From: Clostridia bacterium
GTDB lineage: Bacteria > Bacillota > Clostridia > Peptostreptococcales > Anaerovoracaceae
Assembly: GCA_902363595.1 (NCBI GenBank)
Contig: CABJAP010000021.1
Location: forward strand, 1 to 61,685
DNA length: 61,685 nucleotides
Reading direction: 5' to 3'
Made by a program: the position numbers and the translations under genes. Position 1 is the stretch's first letter, and each line of letters begins with the position of its first letter. Shown here in pieces: positions 7,666-15,406 of the stretch. The notes beneath the pieces are model-generated. The model saw only the letters and a program-made list of their open reading frames with translations. It searched no databases and was not told the origin of the DNA.

Positions 7666-8906
7666 TACCCTTCACCTCCTATGCCATAGAGCCGGCACAT
7701 TTCTTCAATATCCTGCCGGAATTGATTTTCAATGGTCCGATTGGAAAAGTTCATGGAAAGGATCCTCCCGATAAAGGTTCTGATCCAGGGGATCATTTCT
7801 CCGCTGTCGTAGACGTCTGCGGTAAACCTGCAGGTGCTGCTGTCCAGGCGCTCCACCGTGCCGCACCGCTTTTCCCGTATCAATCTTTGATAGATGTGCT
7901 CCTCTCCCTCCCCGATCTGTATGGTGAACTCCACATGTTCCAGGGCGGTGCTTCTGCTCTCGCAGACAACACCCCATATCTGCGGCCGGATGGTCTCAAG
8001 TTTTTCCCTCAGCCTGGCAAAATCCGGTGAAACCTCTCCTTCGTCTATCTTTACGATTCGATCCAGGCGGTAAGCTGTGATTTTTCGCTGCTTCCGGTCG
8101 TAGCCCATCAAATACCGCCTGCCGTTTTGTGTGCTGGCAAAGATTTTTAAAGGCACCGCCCGCCTCGTGGAGTTGGTGTGCGGATTCTTTGTTGTCAGCT
8201 GCAGAGCGATCTCTTTTTCGTCAGAAATTGCGGAAAGCAGGCGGCACAAAATTTCATCGTCCAGTGTGCAGGCAATGTAGTGGTGCTTAAAGGTGAACAC
8301 GGAGCTTTCCATTCCCGGCTGATCCAGCAGAAAGCTGCCGATCACGCCCGCCGGCGCGGTTTCTGAAAAAAAGGCGATGGCCTCCCTCATCGGCTCAATC
8401 GCCAGCTCCCCGCTCCTGCTGTAATACATCTGTCTGCCTTGTTTCCGATCTGCAAGAATGCCCAGTCCGATATATTCCTTCAGTTTCTTGCGAACGGTGG
8501 ATTCATCCAGGATCATCGGTTCCCGAAAGCGGGATAGGTACTCGCTTTCCAGTTTTTCCATAATTTCAGTCAAGGACAGCCATTCTTCAGGTTGGTGAAG
8601 GATATCGAGAATCAAAAAATGCAGGGTAATATCCCTGTCCGTAAAGCTTTTGGCCTTCCATGCTTTATAGAGAGGGTTTTGCCTTGTCCTGCGGCTGTCG
8701 ATGGATAGAAAAACGTTTTTACCCGTCGCCGTCTGGTGAAACTTCATATATTCGCCCAGATAGCTTTCGATCCGCCGGCGCTCATTGTCATAAGAGCGGG
8801 CGCTCTTTTGTTTGAAGTTGTCCCGGCTCTTAAAGCCGTAGACGTAAAAATCCCGCATGTAGCTGCGGATACGTTCAAAGTTTTTGATTAATTCGGTGTA
8901 TGCCAT
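7665..8906 (-). CDS. WYL-domain transcriptional regulator (first of a pair)
   Basis: Protein of 413 residues starting MAYTELIKNFERIRSYM. An N-terminal region rich in R/K (to about 60), a winged-helix-like segment (about 85-170, TLHFLILDILHQPEEWLSLTEI and STVRKKLKEYIGLGIL), a WYL domain (about 250-320, with RRYLMGYDRKQRKITAYRLDRI) and a C-terminal WCX-like part. The ATG at 8906 has AGGAG 7 bases upstream; a start at 9002 would add a proline-rich extension and overlap the neighbour. It forms a coupled pair with the next WYL gene, an arrangement common in Clostridia where the two proteins probably work together. Confidence 0.85.
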   Translation of the reverse strand: MAYTELIKNFERIRSYMRDFYVYGFKSRDNFKQKSARSYDNERRRIESYLGEYMKFHQTATGKNVFLSIDSRRTRQNPLYKAWKAKSFTDRDITLHFLILDILHQPEEWLSLTEIMEKLESEYLSRFREPMILDESTVRKKLKEYIGLGILADRKQGRQMYYSRSGELAIEPMREAIAFFSETAPAGVIGSFLLDQPGMESSVFTFKHHYIACTLDDEILCRLLSAISDEKEIALQLTTKNPHTNSTRRAVPLKIFASTQNGRRYLMGYDRKQRKITAYRLDRIVKIDEGEVSPDFARLREKLETIRPQIWGVVCESRSTALEHVEFTIQIGEGEEHIYQRLIREKRCGTVERLDSSTCRFTADVYDSGEMIPWIRTFIGRILSMNFSNRTIENQFRQDIEEMCRLYGIGGEG

Positions 8907-8992
8907 TGATCTGCTCCTGGGTAAATTCCTGATCGGGTGGGGCTCTGGTGGTTGTTGCGGCCGTGCGATCCCTGAGAAAAATGGCATCTCAG

Positions 8993-9301
8993 CTAGAGGC
9001 ACTTTATATGTACCAGTTTCCTTCCTTCGATTATAAACCAGCCAAAACTTTTGTAATCTAAAGGTTCATTGCATAATGCACATTTCGTAGGCCAACCTTT
9101 TTGACGCCACTCTGCTAACAATTTCAAATCAATACCTTGGCCGTAAGCTGTCCATTCGTATTCATTCATTCCCAACATCTTTGCTAAATCTATCTGTAAT
9201 TTGGGATCATTGTGCCAAGCCTCGATTTGTTCATCTATCAACATCTCGATCCTTTCTAAGTTGTCAGGTTCAAGTTGTATCTTTTTTAATATATCTATCA
9301 T
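8993..9301 (-). CDS. Small putative zinc-binding protein
   Basis: Protein of 102 residues. The N-terminus is helical and acidic (LDERIEMLIDEQIEAW region); the C-terminal 40 residues carry a CALC pair and an HIKC pair, a plausible four-ligand zinc site. I do not recognise the family. It lies 14 bases after the gene at 9316-10107 on the same strand, in a stretch of accessory genes next to the toxin island, so an immunity or accessory role is possible but unproven. Confidence 0.6.
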   Translation of the reverse strand: MIDILKKIQLEPDNLERIEMLIDEQIEAWHNDPKLQIDLAKMLGMNEYEWTAYGQGIDLKLLAEWRQKGWPTKCALCNEPLDYKSFGWFIIEGRKLVHIKCL

Positions 9302-9315
9302 GCAGCTATCTTTCT

Positions 9316-10107
9316 CTATATTTTAAATAATGTCATCCGGTTCTTTTTACAATTCTCTTTGTCAGATTGGATCGTGATTAAGATTTTTTCTTCATCAACG
9401 GTTGTACCATCAAACCCAATGAAATAATACCCGCGCTTTGGAGTAAGAACCGTTTTCTGGGCTCTATAAAGGACCTCTATCTTTTCTTCTCCGACACCCG
9501 CCAGCACGCCGTCTTTTTCATAGATGTGATATGCGCTCTTATCTAATTCCCCTGTAAACCCGTCTCTCACGGAATAAAGGTCGAATCGATCTGATCGTTT
9601 TTTGTATCCATAACCGGATTTCCAATTAATAACATGGTCAATCCCTCCTTGCTCCATTGCTTTGCAAAGGGCCTCATAGTAAGGCAGGCTGTTATCCGGG
9701 CAAGACACCTTGTGTATCTTATTATCCATAAAATCGACTCGATAGAAACGACCGTTTCCACAAATCAAATCAACACGCTTGTCTGTCCATCGCACCACCT
9801 CATTAAAAGAGGTCATAAAACCATTGGGCAAATTGACGATCTTTTTTGACCTCTTTTTAAAACTAACATATATGATGCAGTTATTCTCCGCACAATGCAA
9901 AAAGACTTCTTCATCATGGACAAAACCTTCATATATAAAAAGTTCGTCGTCCATTTGCATATGGTCGATGCAGTTGAATTTCATGTCAAGTACGAAAAGG
10001 CCCTGGTAGTTATCGTTGATAAAAATCTTATCATGTTCGGTCTTTACAAAATAAATGTCATTATCTTCAAAGCAGTGTTCGCACAGTTTTTTAACCATAG
10101 GTCGCAT
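9316..10107 (-). CDS. Unrecognised protein, beta-rich, propeller-like repeats
   Basis: Protein of 263 residues with repeated strand-turn-strand units (for example GLFVLDMKFNCIDHMQMDDELFIYEG-like spacing: short beta segments alternating with acidic turns), suggestive of a small beta-propeller or beta-sandwich. No signal peptide or membrane helix. The start is the ATG at 10107 that overlaps the stop of the MoaE-like gene as TGATG, with GGGGA just upstream; an upstream in-frame start at 10140 would lie inside that gene. Translationally coupled to it, although no functional link is evident. Function unknown. Confidence 0.6.
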   Translation of the reverse strand: MRPMVKKLCEHCFEDNDIYFVKTEHDKIFINDNYQGLFVLDMKFNCIDHMQMDDELFIYEGFVHDEEVFLHCAENNCIIYVSFKKRSKKIVNLPNGFMTSFNEVVRWTDKRVDLICGNGRFYRVDFMDNKIHKVSCPDNSLPYYEALCKAMEQGGIDHVINWKSGYGYKKRSDRFDLYSVRDGFTGELDKSAYHIYEKDGVLAGVGEEKIEVLYRAQKTVLTPKRGYYFIGFDGTTVDEEKILITIQSDKENCKKNRMTLFKI

Positions 10108-10508
10108 CAATCCCCATAAAGTTCCGTTTCCACTACGCACTCGTTCTTGATACGGCCTACCAGATATTGCAGCGCCTCGATGATATGCGGCCGGATGTCT
10201 CCGCCGATGAGTACGTACATGATATCGTCCCCCACCTGCAGCTGGCCCTGTGCCAGCCAGGTTCTGATATAATAGATACCGTCCATCTTATAAGTTTCGT
10301 CAATGATGGCGTTTACTTTTTCCTGATCATAGGAAAACTCCATACCCACTACCGGGCGGGTATTCTCTGCGCCCTGCCGCACTTTTGCCTTGGCGCTTTC
10401 CCGGACAACGCCGTTGTGTGTCAGGTACATGCCGATTTTTTTAGCGCTTTCGTGCTGCTTGGCTTCCTTTAACCAAGCGTCCATGGAAGGGATGTTGTTT
10501 TTATTCAT
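10107..10508 (-). CDS. MoaE-like molybdopterin synthase large-subunit homologue
   Basis: Protein of 133 residues. The pattern MYLTHNGVVRESAK near the start, a central GMEFSYDQEKVNAIIDE, and the C-terminal GQLQVGDDIMYVLIGGDIRPHIIEALQYLVGRIKNE match the MoaE fold order (the family's H-G.VR and VGD...V.....R...A segments). It is a divergent clostridial-type member and there are no other molybdenum-cofactor genes in the window, so it may do a different job. AGGAGG-like site (AAGGAGG) before the ATG. Downstream gene is coupled by TGATG. Confidence 0.7.
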   Translation of the reverse strand: MNKNNIPSMDAWLKEAKQHESAKKIGMYLTHNGVVRESAKAKVRQGAENTRPVVGMEFSYDQEKVNAIIDETYKMDGIYYIRTWLAQGQLQVGDDIMYVLIGGDIRPHIIEALQYLVGRIKNECVVETELYGD

Positions 10509-10527
10509 AAGATCGATACCTCCTTAA

Positions 10528-11088
10528 TTACTTAGAATTTTTCAAAAGCCCGCAGACCAGTACAAAGCGGCCCGGAAGTACGCCTTCCCGGATCCACTCC
10601 AGCTCTATACCCATGAGTTTGTTAATGGTCAGCCCTACATTGCCTCCCAATGCTTCAATGGAGTATCGCATTTTGTCGGGAAACCTGCAAGCCTCTTTAT
10701 CTTTTCTGGTGCAATTGCCCTGGCAAAGCTCACAGCTGCCGGCAGAAAGGCTGACGCTTCCCGGAGTTTGCCGCTCAATCTCATAAAGCTCCTCTGTCAA
10801 CTGCTTTTTGACCTGTTTGAGAGAGTCGTCGATGATACGGTCCATTTCCTCCTGATCAAATTTCTTTCCTGCATGGGCTTCATCAAAGATAATTTCTTCC
10901 GCATAAAGGTCCAGGGTTTCAAACTGTTTCCAATAATCGATCGGGGAGAAATCAAAGGGCGGGCATGCCCAGAATGTCTGGTAGTTCGGACAGGTTTGGC
11001 AATACGTAAGAAACTCCTCTATGTTGACGTAACCATCCAGATATTCCTCTATCCCAACTGACATACAGTGTCGTTTTGTTGTATACAT
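10528..11088 (-). CDS. DUF2284 metal-binding protein
   Basis: Protein of 186 residues with the cysteine pattern of the DUF2284 family: CQTCPNY then WACPPF near residue 35-45, and CELCQGNCTRKDKEACRFP near 120-140. These clusters probably hold a metal or iron-sulfur centre. The ATG at 11088 has GGAGG 6 bases upstream; the frame is open 12 bases further but without a better site. A TATAAT box lies at 11155-11160 on the minus strand inside the relic described below, which could be its promoter. Function of the family is not established. Confidence 0.8.
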   Translation of the reverse strand: MYTTKRHCMSVGIEEYLDGYVNIEEFLTYCQTCPNYQTFWACPPFDFSPIDYWKQFETLDLYAEEIIFDEAHAGKKFDQEEMDRIIDDSLKQVKKQLTEELYEIERQTPGSVSLSAGSCELCQGNCTRKDKEACRFPDKMRYSIEALGGNVGLTINKLMGIELEWIREGVLPGRFVLVCGLLKNSK

Positions 11089-11139
11089 TCGTTCCTCCAT
11101 ACTTCAGGCGCCTTCTTAATTGTTGGCGCCATATTGCGT

Positions 11140-11232
11140 CAAGCATCTGAATAAATTATACCATCGATCGGGACTTCCCGCCACCAAGTTCACAATTGCA
11201 GGTTCTTGTTCTGTCTTCTGATTTGGCTGTTT
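11140..11232 (-). pseudogene. Relic of a polymorphic-toxin linker
   Basis: On the minus strand this stretch reads KQPNQKTEQEPAIVNLVAGS then PDRWYNLF. The part IVNLVAGSPDRWY corresponds to IMNLMVGMPDRCY in the displaced toxin module at 14330-14968, and the DNA is similar over roughly 70 bases (with CAAGTTCA and ATTGCA blocks shared at 11184 and 14948). A stop codon precedes it and it runs out before the DUF2284 gene. It is best read as the broken remains of a second toxin C-terminal module. Confidence 0.55.
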
Positions 11233-11249
11233 GCTTCATGCAGCCATGG

Positions 11250-11361
11250 GGGCTGTTTGACAAATAAAGAACGGCGTCTTCATTGAGCTCGAAGACGATT
11301 ACGGTTGGCAGCCATTAGCATAGACTGGTTCTGCTGCTAGATAAGCCGGTGAAAACACGAA
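11250..11361 (+). pseudogene. Inverted, internally deleted copy of the 13068-13616 gene end
   Basis: Bases 11254-11281 are identical to the complement of 13316-13343, and 11279-11319 are identical to the complement of 13072-13112; weaker similarity continues to 11361 (complement of 13030). The two identical blocks meet at the shared CTTC, so about 200 bases of the source gene are missing, and the fusion shifts the frame (CLTNKERRL then H and stop). This is a decayed copy on the opposite strand of the intact immunity-like gene. The rest of 11101-11404 holds the linker relic above and no other gene. Confidence 0.8.
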
Positions 11362-11404
11362 AAAAGTCCCCTCTTTACTACTACAACTATTGATTAACGC
11401 TTCC

Positions 11405-12391
11405 TTACCATAAACCTTCATGGAATTCTTTTAAAAATTCATCCGATAACATCTTTTCATGGAATACTGATATCCACATCACACAATCGGTAAGTGGATC
11501 TGTTTCTATAAGCACACCTTTTGGGCTTTCATAGACTTCCTCAAAATCAAGATAAAAGAAGCTCGGGTCACATTCCAAGGCCTCTTTGATGGGCTGCCCT
11601 ACGTATATTTTATCAAATAATTTTCCTGTGTATTTCTCCAATGTTGTAATTTTATATAATTTTCCATTATAGATATTAAAATGCAAGAATACCTTTCCAT
11701 CCACTTCATACCTAAGCCCAAAACCAAATGGAATAATTGCCTTGGTATTCTCCTGCTCGATCAAGAACCGCAGCTCACTGATATGAGTATTCAGTTTGAT
11801 CCCTCCCAGTCCTTCGTAGGGAATGATGGGCGCTGTTAAGTCGATCTCCTTAACTTTCCGCATTTCCTCTAACTTGGAAATCAGATTTTTCATCGTGCCA
11901 GAATGACGTAATTGCTCGTTTAGCTGAATCACTTCTTCAATAAATTCTGAGCATTGTATCTCCACTTCTGTTTTTAATTGCTGCAAGTCTATAAATTGAT
12001 TATCAAAATACACTTCCTCGGCTTTCACTTCTTTTGTAAAGACCACAGCATTTCGATGGAAAAAATCATTTACTCCTCCCCATTTCACTTTTATGGCTTT
12101 TCCCTGTTTTTTAAATTCCAAATAAGATAATCCTCCTACGATTGGATAAATCGCCAATTCATTTTTCGCTAAATAGATTACGATCTCCATTAAATCCTCC
12201 ATCCACAAGTCTAGGATCTCGTCACCAAGTTCTTCATCTGCCAGTTCCCTATTATGAATGTACCCTATGGATTTATCATTGATCGTAAGCTGAAACATGC
12301 CATAAATATTTACTGAGTCTTTCATAAACTCTTCCAACGTTATATTTTTTAGATAGTCGGCTTCAGTTAATCTGTACTCAATTTTTACCAT
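11405..12391 (-). CDS. Putative immunity protein, paralogue of the 13656 gene with a C-terminal extension
   Basis: Protein of 328 residues. The first 170 (MVKIEYRL ... YGMFQLTINDKSIGYIHN ... IVGGLSYLEFKKQGKAIKVKWG ... VYFDNQFIDLQQLKTEVE) align segment by segment with the 223-residue protein at 13656-14327, which sits directly behind an EndoU-like toxin. Residues about 190-328 are extra: IIPYEGLGGIKLNTHISEL onward resembles a separate domain found in stand-alone immunity-like proteins. AGAGG site before the ATG; the start overlaps the 27-codon relic upstream. Likely a chimeric immunity gene, toxin partner lost. Confidence 0.65.
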   Translation of the reverse strand: MVKIEYRLTEADYLKNITLEEFMKDSVNIYGMFQLTINDKSIGYIHNRELADEELGDEILDLWMEDLMEIVIYLAKNELAIYPIVGGLSYLEFKKQGKAIKVKWGGVNDFFHRNAVVFTKEVKAEEVYFDNQFIDLQQLKTEVEIQCSEFIEEVIQLNEQLRHSGTMKNLISKLEEMRKVKEIDLTAPIIPYEGLGGIKLNTHISELRFLIEQENTKAIIPFGFGLRYEVDGKVFLHFNIYNGKLYKITTLEKYTGKLFDKIYVGQPIKEALECDPSFFYLDFEEVYESPKGVLIETDPLTDCVMWISVFHEKMLSDEFLKEFHEGLW

Positions 12392-12468
12392 AATAATTTC
12401 CTCTTGGTATCGGTAGTTTTATGTATGATCTCCAGACCAGCCATGACCCGATATTTAATTTCTGCCAT
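12385..12468 (-). pseudogene. 27-codon N-terminal relic of the same immunity family
   Basis: Starting at the ATG at 12468 the minus strand encodes MAEIKYRVMAGLEII, closely matching MVEIKYRIMDDLELI at the start of the 13656-14327 protein, then drifts and stops at 12385. It overlaps the 3' end of the zinc-ribbon gene (12455) and the start of the 328-residue gene (12391). It appears to be the N-terminus of an immunity gene whose body was replaced or deleted by recombination. Confidence 0.6.
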
Positions 12469-12712
12469 TACCAGCATCTCCTGGTTTATATACTCTTGCC
12501 AAATGATTTGAGTCCTTTTGAAAAACATATATTCTCTCGCACCTTGGGCATTTCCACACTTCCAAGTTTGGAAACGGAACTTTCCATGCTTCAATTTCTT
12601 CATTTGACAGGATCGCATACCATTCGTCATCTGTATACACCCAAAGTTCTACATCATTTGGTGCCATCACCGTTGATAAAAGTCTTCCACATTTACATGT
12701 AAATTTCGCCAT
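12455..12712 (-). CDS. Zinc-ribbon protein (copy A)
   Basis: Protein of 85 residues starting MAKFTCKCGRLLS with a CKCG motif, and CPRCERIY about 45 residues later, forming a probable zinc ribbon. It contains LWVYTDDEWYAILS, shared with copy B at 12771-13016 (LWVYTDAEWDAILS). The ATG at 12712 follows AGGAG by 6 bases; an ATG at 12736 lacks a good site. The C-terminus ends RVYKPG. Its position among immunity genes suggests an accessory or immunity role, but I do not recognise the family. Confidence 0.65.
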   Translation of the reverse strand: MAKFTCKCGRLLSTVMAPNDVELWVYTDDEWYAILSNEEIEAWKVPFPNLEVWKCPRCERIYVFQKDSNHLARVYKPGDAGNGRN

Positions 12713-12770
12713 TGTTTTCTCCTGAATTTGAAACAATTCTGTGCCTTACTAATATCATCTTTTTTATTCT

Positions 12771-13016
12771 TTAAGAGAAATCTTCTTCCAGTTCATATAT
12801 TTTTACAATTCTACCGTCTTCTTTATTAGTGAGATATATCCGCTTGCACTTTGAACAACTCCATACTTCAAACTTTGGAGCCGGTATTTCGCGAGTTTTT
12901 ACTATGTCCTTCGACAAGATCGCATCCCATTCGGCATCTGTATATACCCAAAGCCTTTGTACACTCGATGTTTTAAATTTTCTTTTTTCACATTCGCAAG
13001 TGATATTTGCATCCAT
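12771..13016 (-). CDS. Zinc-ribbon protein (copy B)
   Basis: Protein of 81 residues, paralogue of the previous gene: N-terminal CECEKRKF, central LWVYTDAEWDAILSKD, C-terminal CSKCKRIYLTNKEDGRIVKIYEL. The first CxC pair and the later CxxC can supply four zinc ligands. GGAGGG lies 4 bases before the ATG. Tandem duplication with divergence to roughly half identity indicates an old duplication. Function unknown. Confidence 0.65.
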   Translation of the reverse strand: MDANITCECEKRKFKTSSVQRLWVYTDAEWDAILSKDIVKTREIPAPKFEVWSCSKCKRIYLTNKEDGRIVKIYELEEDFS

Positions 13017-13067
13017 TTTGCCCTCCTTGTTCGTGTTTTCGCCGACTTATCTAACAGCAGCGCCATG

Positions 13068-13616
13068 CTACGCTAATGGCTGCCAACCGTAATCGTCTTC
13101 GAGCTCAATGAAAATGCCTTTTTCCCTTGCCTCCTTTGCCAGACTTCTGTCAATTCCCGAACATATGACATAGGAATAAAGATCATAGCCAAATTCCACG
13201 ATGCATTTTGGTTCTTTGGATACCAATTTGCACCATAAACACTCTCTTAAAATCAACGGTATGATTGTTTCAATTTCATCAAGATCAAGCTGCTTTTCGT
13301 TTTCGATCGTTTCCAGAAGACGCCGTTCTTTATTTGTCAAACAAAGTCCCCGCTTTACTAATTTTTGAGCATTTTCCGCAACAGTAACATATGATTCGAG
13401 TTCATAAACAGTAAAAGAATCTACTTTTTTATTAGACGCAACACTCAAAATCGTATCGACATAGTTTCTTTCCACACTCAGATACTCTTGCGGCTGAAGC
13501 TTTTTCCCTTCGTAGACTCGTCCAATATCTGCATAAGAAGTCCACGTGTTGACCTTGTAGTGGCCTTTGTAATTTCTATTTTTAGGATCATATCTGGTTA
13601 TTCGATATTTTGGCAT
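13068..13616 (-). CDS. Putative immunity protein
   Basis: Protein of 182 residues beginning MPKYRITRYDPKNRNYKGHY and containing WTSYADIG and EYLSVERNYVDTI, an arrangement I associate with small cytosolic proteins near RHS and other polymorphic toxins, although I cannot give a family name. No membrane helix or signal. The ATG at 13616 has GGGAGA upstream; a start 30 bases earlier is possible. The 3' end of this gene is duplicated as an inverted broken copy at 11250-11361, so the locus has recombined. The toxin it would neutralise is not in the window. Confidence 0.6.
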   Translation of the reverse strand: MPKYRITRYDPKNRNYKGHYKVNTWTSYADIGRVYEGKKLQPQEYLSVERNYVDTILSVASNKKVDSFTVYELESYVTVAENAQKLVKRGLCLTNKERRLLETIENEKQLDLDEIETIIPLILRECLWCKLVSKEPKCIVEFGYDLYSYVICSGIDRSLAKEAREKGIFIELEDDYGWQPLA

Positions 13617-13655
13617 GCCTAATCTCCCTGGTATCTGGCTCTCCATCGATTGCGT

Positions 13656-14327
13656 TTATCTACTTTTTCGTGCCGCAGTTATTTTTTGCAAAAACCTTTT
13701 CAATCTGCCCGTCTCATGCTCAGGTTGGGATTTTTTCTTTACTTTCGCTCCGACCTTCCCGGATCGGACGAAATAGTTTCCAATCAAAACCCTTTGTTCG
13801 ACTGCCAGTTCATCTAACAAAGAGCGTATGGAACTGGCCTTTACCAGTTCCGCATTGATTTCTTTGACATCTTTAATGAAGGCGTAACTTTTGTATCTTA
13901 CCTCTGTTTCCAATTCTTCTAGTTGGATATATTCTTGATCGAAAAAGACTTTTTCCCATGTATTCTTTCTTACCTCCACAAAATCTTCTTGTTTCCTCTC
14001 TTCAGGAAGTCCCCATTTTACTTTTATTCGATTTTCTTCCTTTTCAAATTCTAAAACTGAAAGTCCTCCAATGACACACATGCTGGCTATATCGAAACAT
14101 TTTAGAGTTTTGATTACTGATAGCAGAAATATGAACCATAGATTGATAATCTCACTTCCGTTCTCCCATTCCTCGATCTTGCCATCATGGTAAAGCCCGA
14201 TAACTTGATTATTAATATGCAGTTCAAAAAATCCCCAAAAATCATCAAGCTCGTCCTCAAATTCCTCCGCTGTCGCTGTTGAGATGAGTTCCAAATCATC
14301 CATGATGCGATATTTTATCTCTACCAT
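13656..14327 (-). CDS. Putative immunity protein for the displaced EndoU-like toxin
   Basis: Protein of 223 residues (MVEIKYRIMDDLELI ... FWGFFELHINNQVIGLYHDG ... VIGGLSVLEFEKEENRIKVKWG), acidic in the first half and strongly basic at the end (KVKKKSQPEHETGRLKRFLQ). The ATG lies 2 bases after the restored stop codon of the toxin module (14330), with the GGAAGGAAA binding site inside the toxin's last codons; that tight order is the hallmark of a toxin-immunity pair. Paralogues are at 11405-12391 and as a relic at 12385-12468. Confidence 0.7.
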   Translation of the reverse strand: MVEIKYRIMDDLELISTATAEEFEDELDDFWGFFELHINNQVIGLYHDGKIEEWENGSEIINLWFIFLLSVIKTLKCFDIASMCVIGGLSVLEFEKEENRIKVKWGLPEERKQEDFVEVRKNTWEKVFFDQEYIQLEELETEVRYKSYAFIKDVKEINAELVKASSIRSLLDELAVEQRVLIGNYFVRSGKVGAKVKKKSQPEHETGRLKRFLQKITAARKSR

Positions 14328-14329
14328 TT

Positions 14330-14968
14330 CTATTTCCTTCCAATTAAACGATTCAAATCTTCATAAGTATATCGATAATCTCCATAAGCTGTACGTACCG
14401 CTCCATTATGCAAATAAATTTCCACATTTTTACCTCTATATTTAAATTTAAAAGTTCCAGTTCTTTTACTTTTTTTTCAAAGCCTTCTTATACCCATAAT
14501 TCACTGCATTTTTAATCGTTTGTTCTGACCAGTTTTGTGGAAAAAATGTTTTTCCCTCTTTTCCACTGACTAATTCGCGCTCCACGGTTTCTCTGGATTT
14601 GTATTTAAGTGTTTGTGCATATTTCTGTGGGCAGTGTTCGTTTATAATATGTTTAACCCTATTTTTACTTACTTGTGGGATTTTCTTAGCCTTTGCTGCT
14701 TTTGAAGCCTTAACACCTTTAGCGCCCTTTCCGACCCCTTTACTAACTTTCCCAAGCGCCACATAGAACGCCCCACAGCCAGCCAAGTACCAGATCCCCT
14801 TCTTCTTATAGGTCTCATAAATGTCCTTTGCCAGCCTCTTGCCAGTCTTAATCGGATGTTTGATCGCATAGGCCCCCGCATCGACTCTGTTCCTGCAGCT
14901 TTTTCATCATAAACATCTCCATAGCATCTATCAGGCATTCCAACCATCAAGTTCATTATTGCAAGATC
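14330..14968 (-). pseudogene. Displaced polymorphic-toxin C-terminus, EndoU-like nuclease, frameshifted
   Basis: Three frames join into one toxin tip. Upstream: DLAIMNLMVGMPDRCYGDVY and DEKAAGTES; a one-base shift near 14871-14890 then gives AYAIKHPIKTGKRLAKDIYE and WYLAGCGAFYVALGKVSKG; the toxin part has VKHIINEHCPQK and TFFPQNWSEQTIKNAVNYG. That frame stops at 14466, but losing one base from the T8 run at 14470-14477 (A8 on the coding strand) continues it as TGTFKFKYRGKNVEIYLHNG then AVRTAYGDYRYTYEDLN and a stop at 14330-14332. HI..H, FP..WS and a terminal G..RTAY resemble bacterial EndoU-type RNases. No start codon or binding site fits, so it is a silent orphan module. Confidence 0.7.
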
Positions 14969-14997
14969 TTATCCTGCTTTCTTGGCCGTTTGTTGGA

Positions 14998-15387
14998 TCA
15001 AAGATACGATGTTTTCAAATCAACTTTTGCGTCTAGCTGCGCCACCATTTTCGTAAACGGTTGTTCAAAATAGATCGCGGGCACCGCATCTTCTCCTATT
15101 TCAACAGCAATCTCGAAGCAGTAATCCAAATCAAGTTCGTCTTTTAAGGATCGCAATATGTTCACCTTAGGCAGCAAGATTGCTTCAATTGTATTAAGCG
15201 ATTCATTCACATCAATGGATTTGATCTTATCCGTGCTGTATACCCACATCATTTCTGTCTGTTTTGTATTCAAACTATTTTTGCTGGATTCATATGTTGG
15301 CTTGACTCCTACGTTTTCGGTAATCTTCTTAAGATCAAACTTATTTCCGGAAATTTCAAAGAAAATTTGAATTGTCGACTCTCTCAT
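14998..15387 (-). CDS. DUF4279 family protein (second copy), candidate immunity
   Basis: Protein of 129 residues. The opening IQIFFEISGNKFDLKKITENVGVKP, MMWVYSTDKIKSID, and LDYCFEIAVEIGEDAVPAIYF match the beta-alpha pattern of DUF4279, a family often found beside secreted toxins. It is a divergent tandem paralogue of the gene at 15407-15805 and follows it by 19 bases. GGAGGAG lies a little far (about 13 bases) from the ATG. Probably an alternative immunity allele retained from an earlier toxin version. Confidence 0.7.
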   Translation of the reverse strand: MRESTIQIFFEISGNKFDLKKITENVGVKPTYESSKNSLNTKQTEMMWVYSTDKIKSIDVNESLNTIEAILLPKVNILRSLKDELDLDYCFEIAVEIGEDAVPAIYFEQPFTKMVAQLDAKVDLKTSYL

Positions 15388-15406
15388 ATTCTTTTATGGA
15401 CTCCTC

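Noticed and set aside
12385..12630. An 81-codon frame as a separate gene
   Set aside because: Its first two thirds overlap the zinc-ribbon gene in another frame; only the last 27 codons look real, and these are described as an immunity relic.
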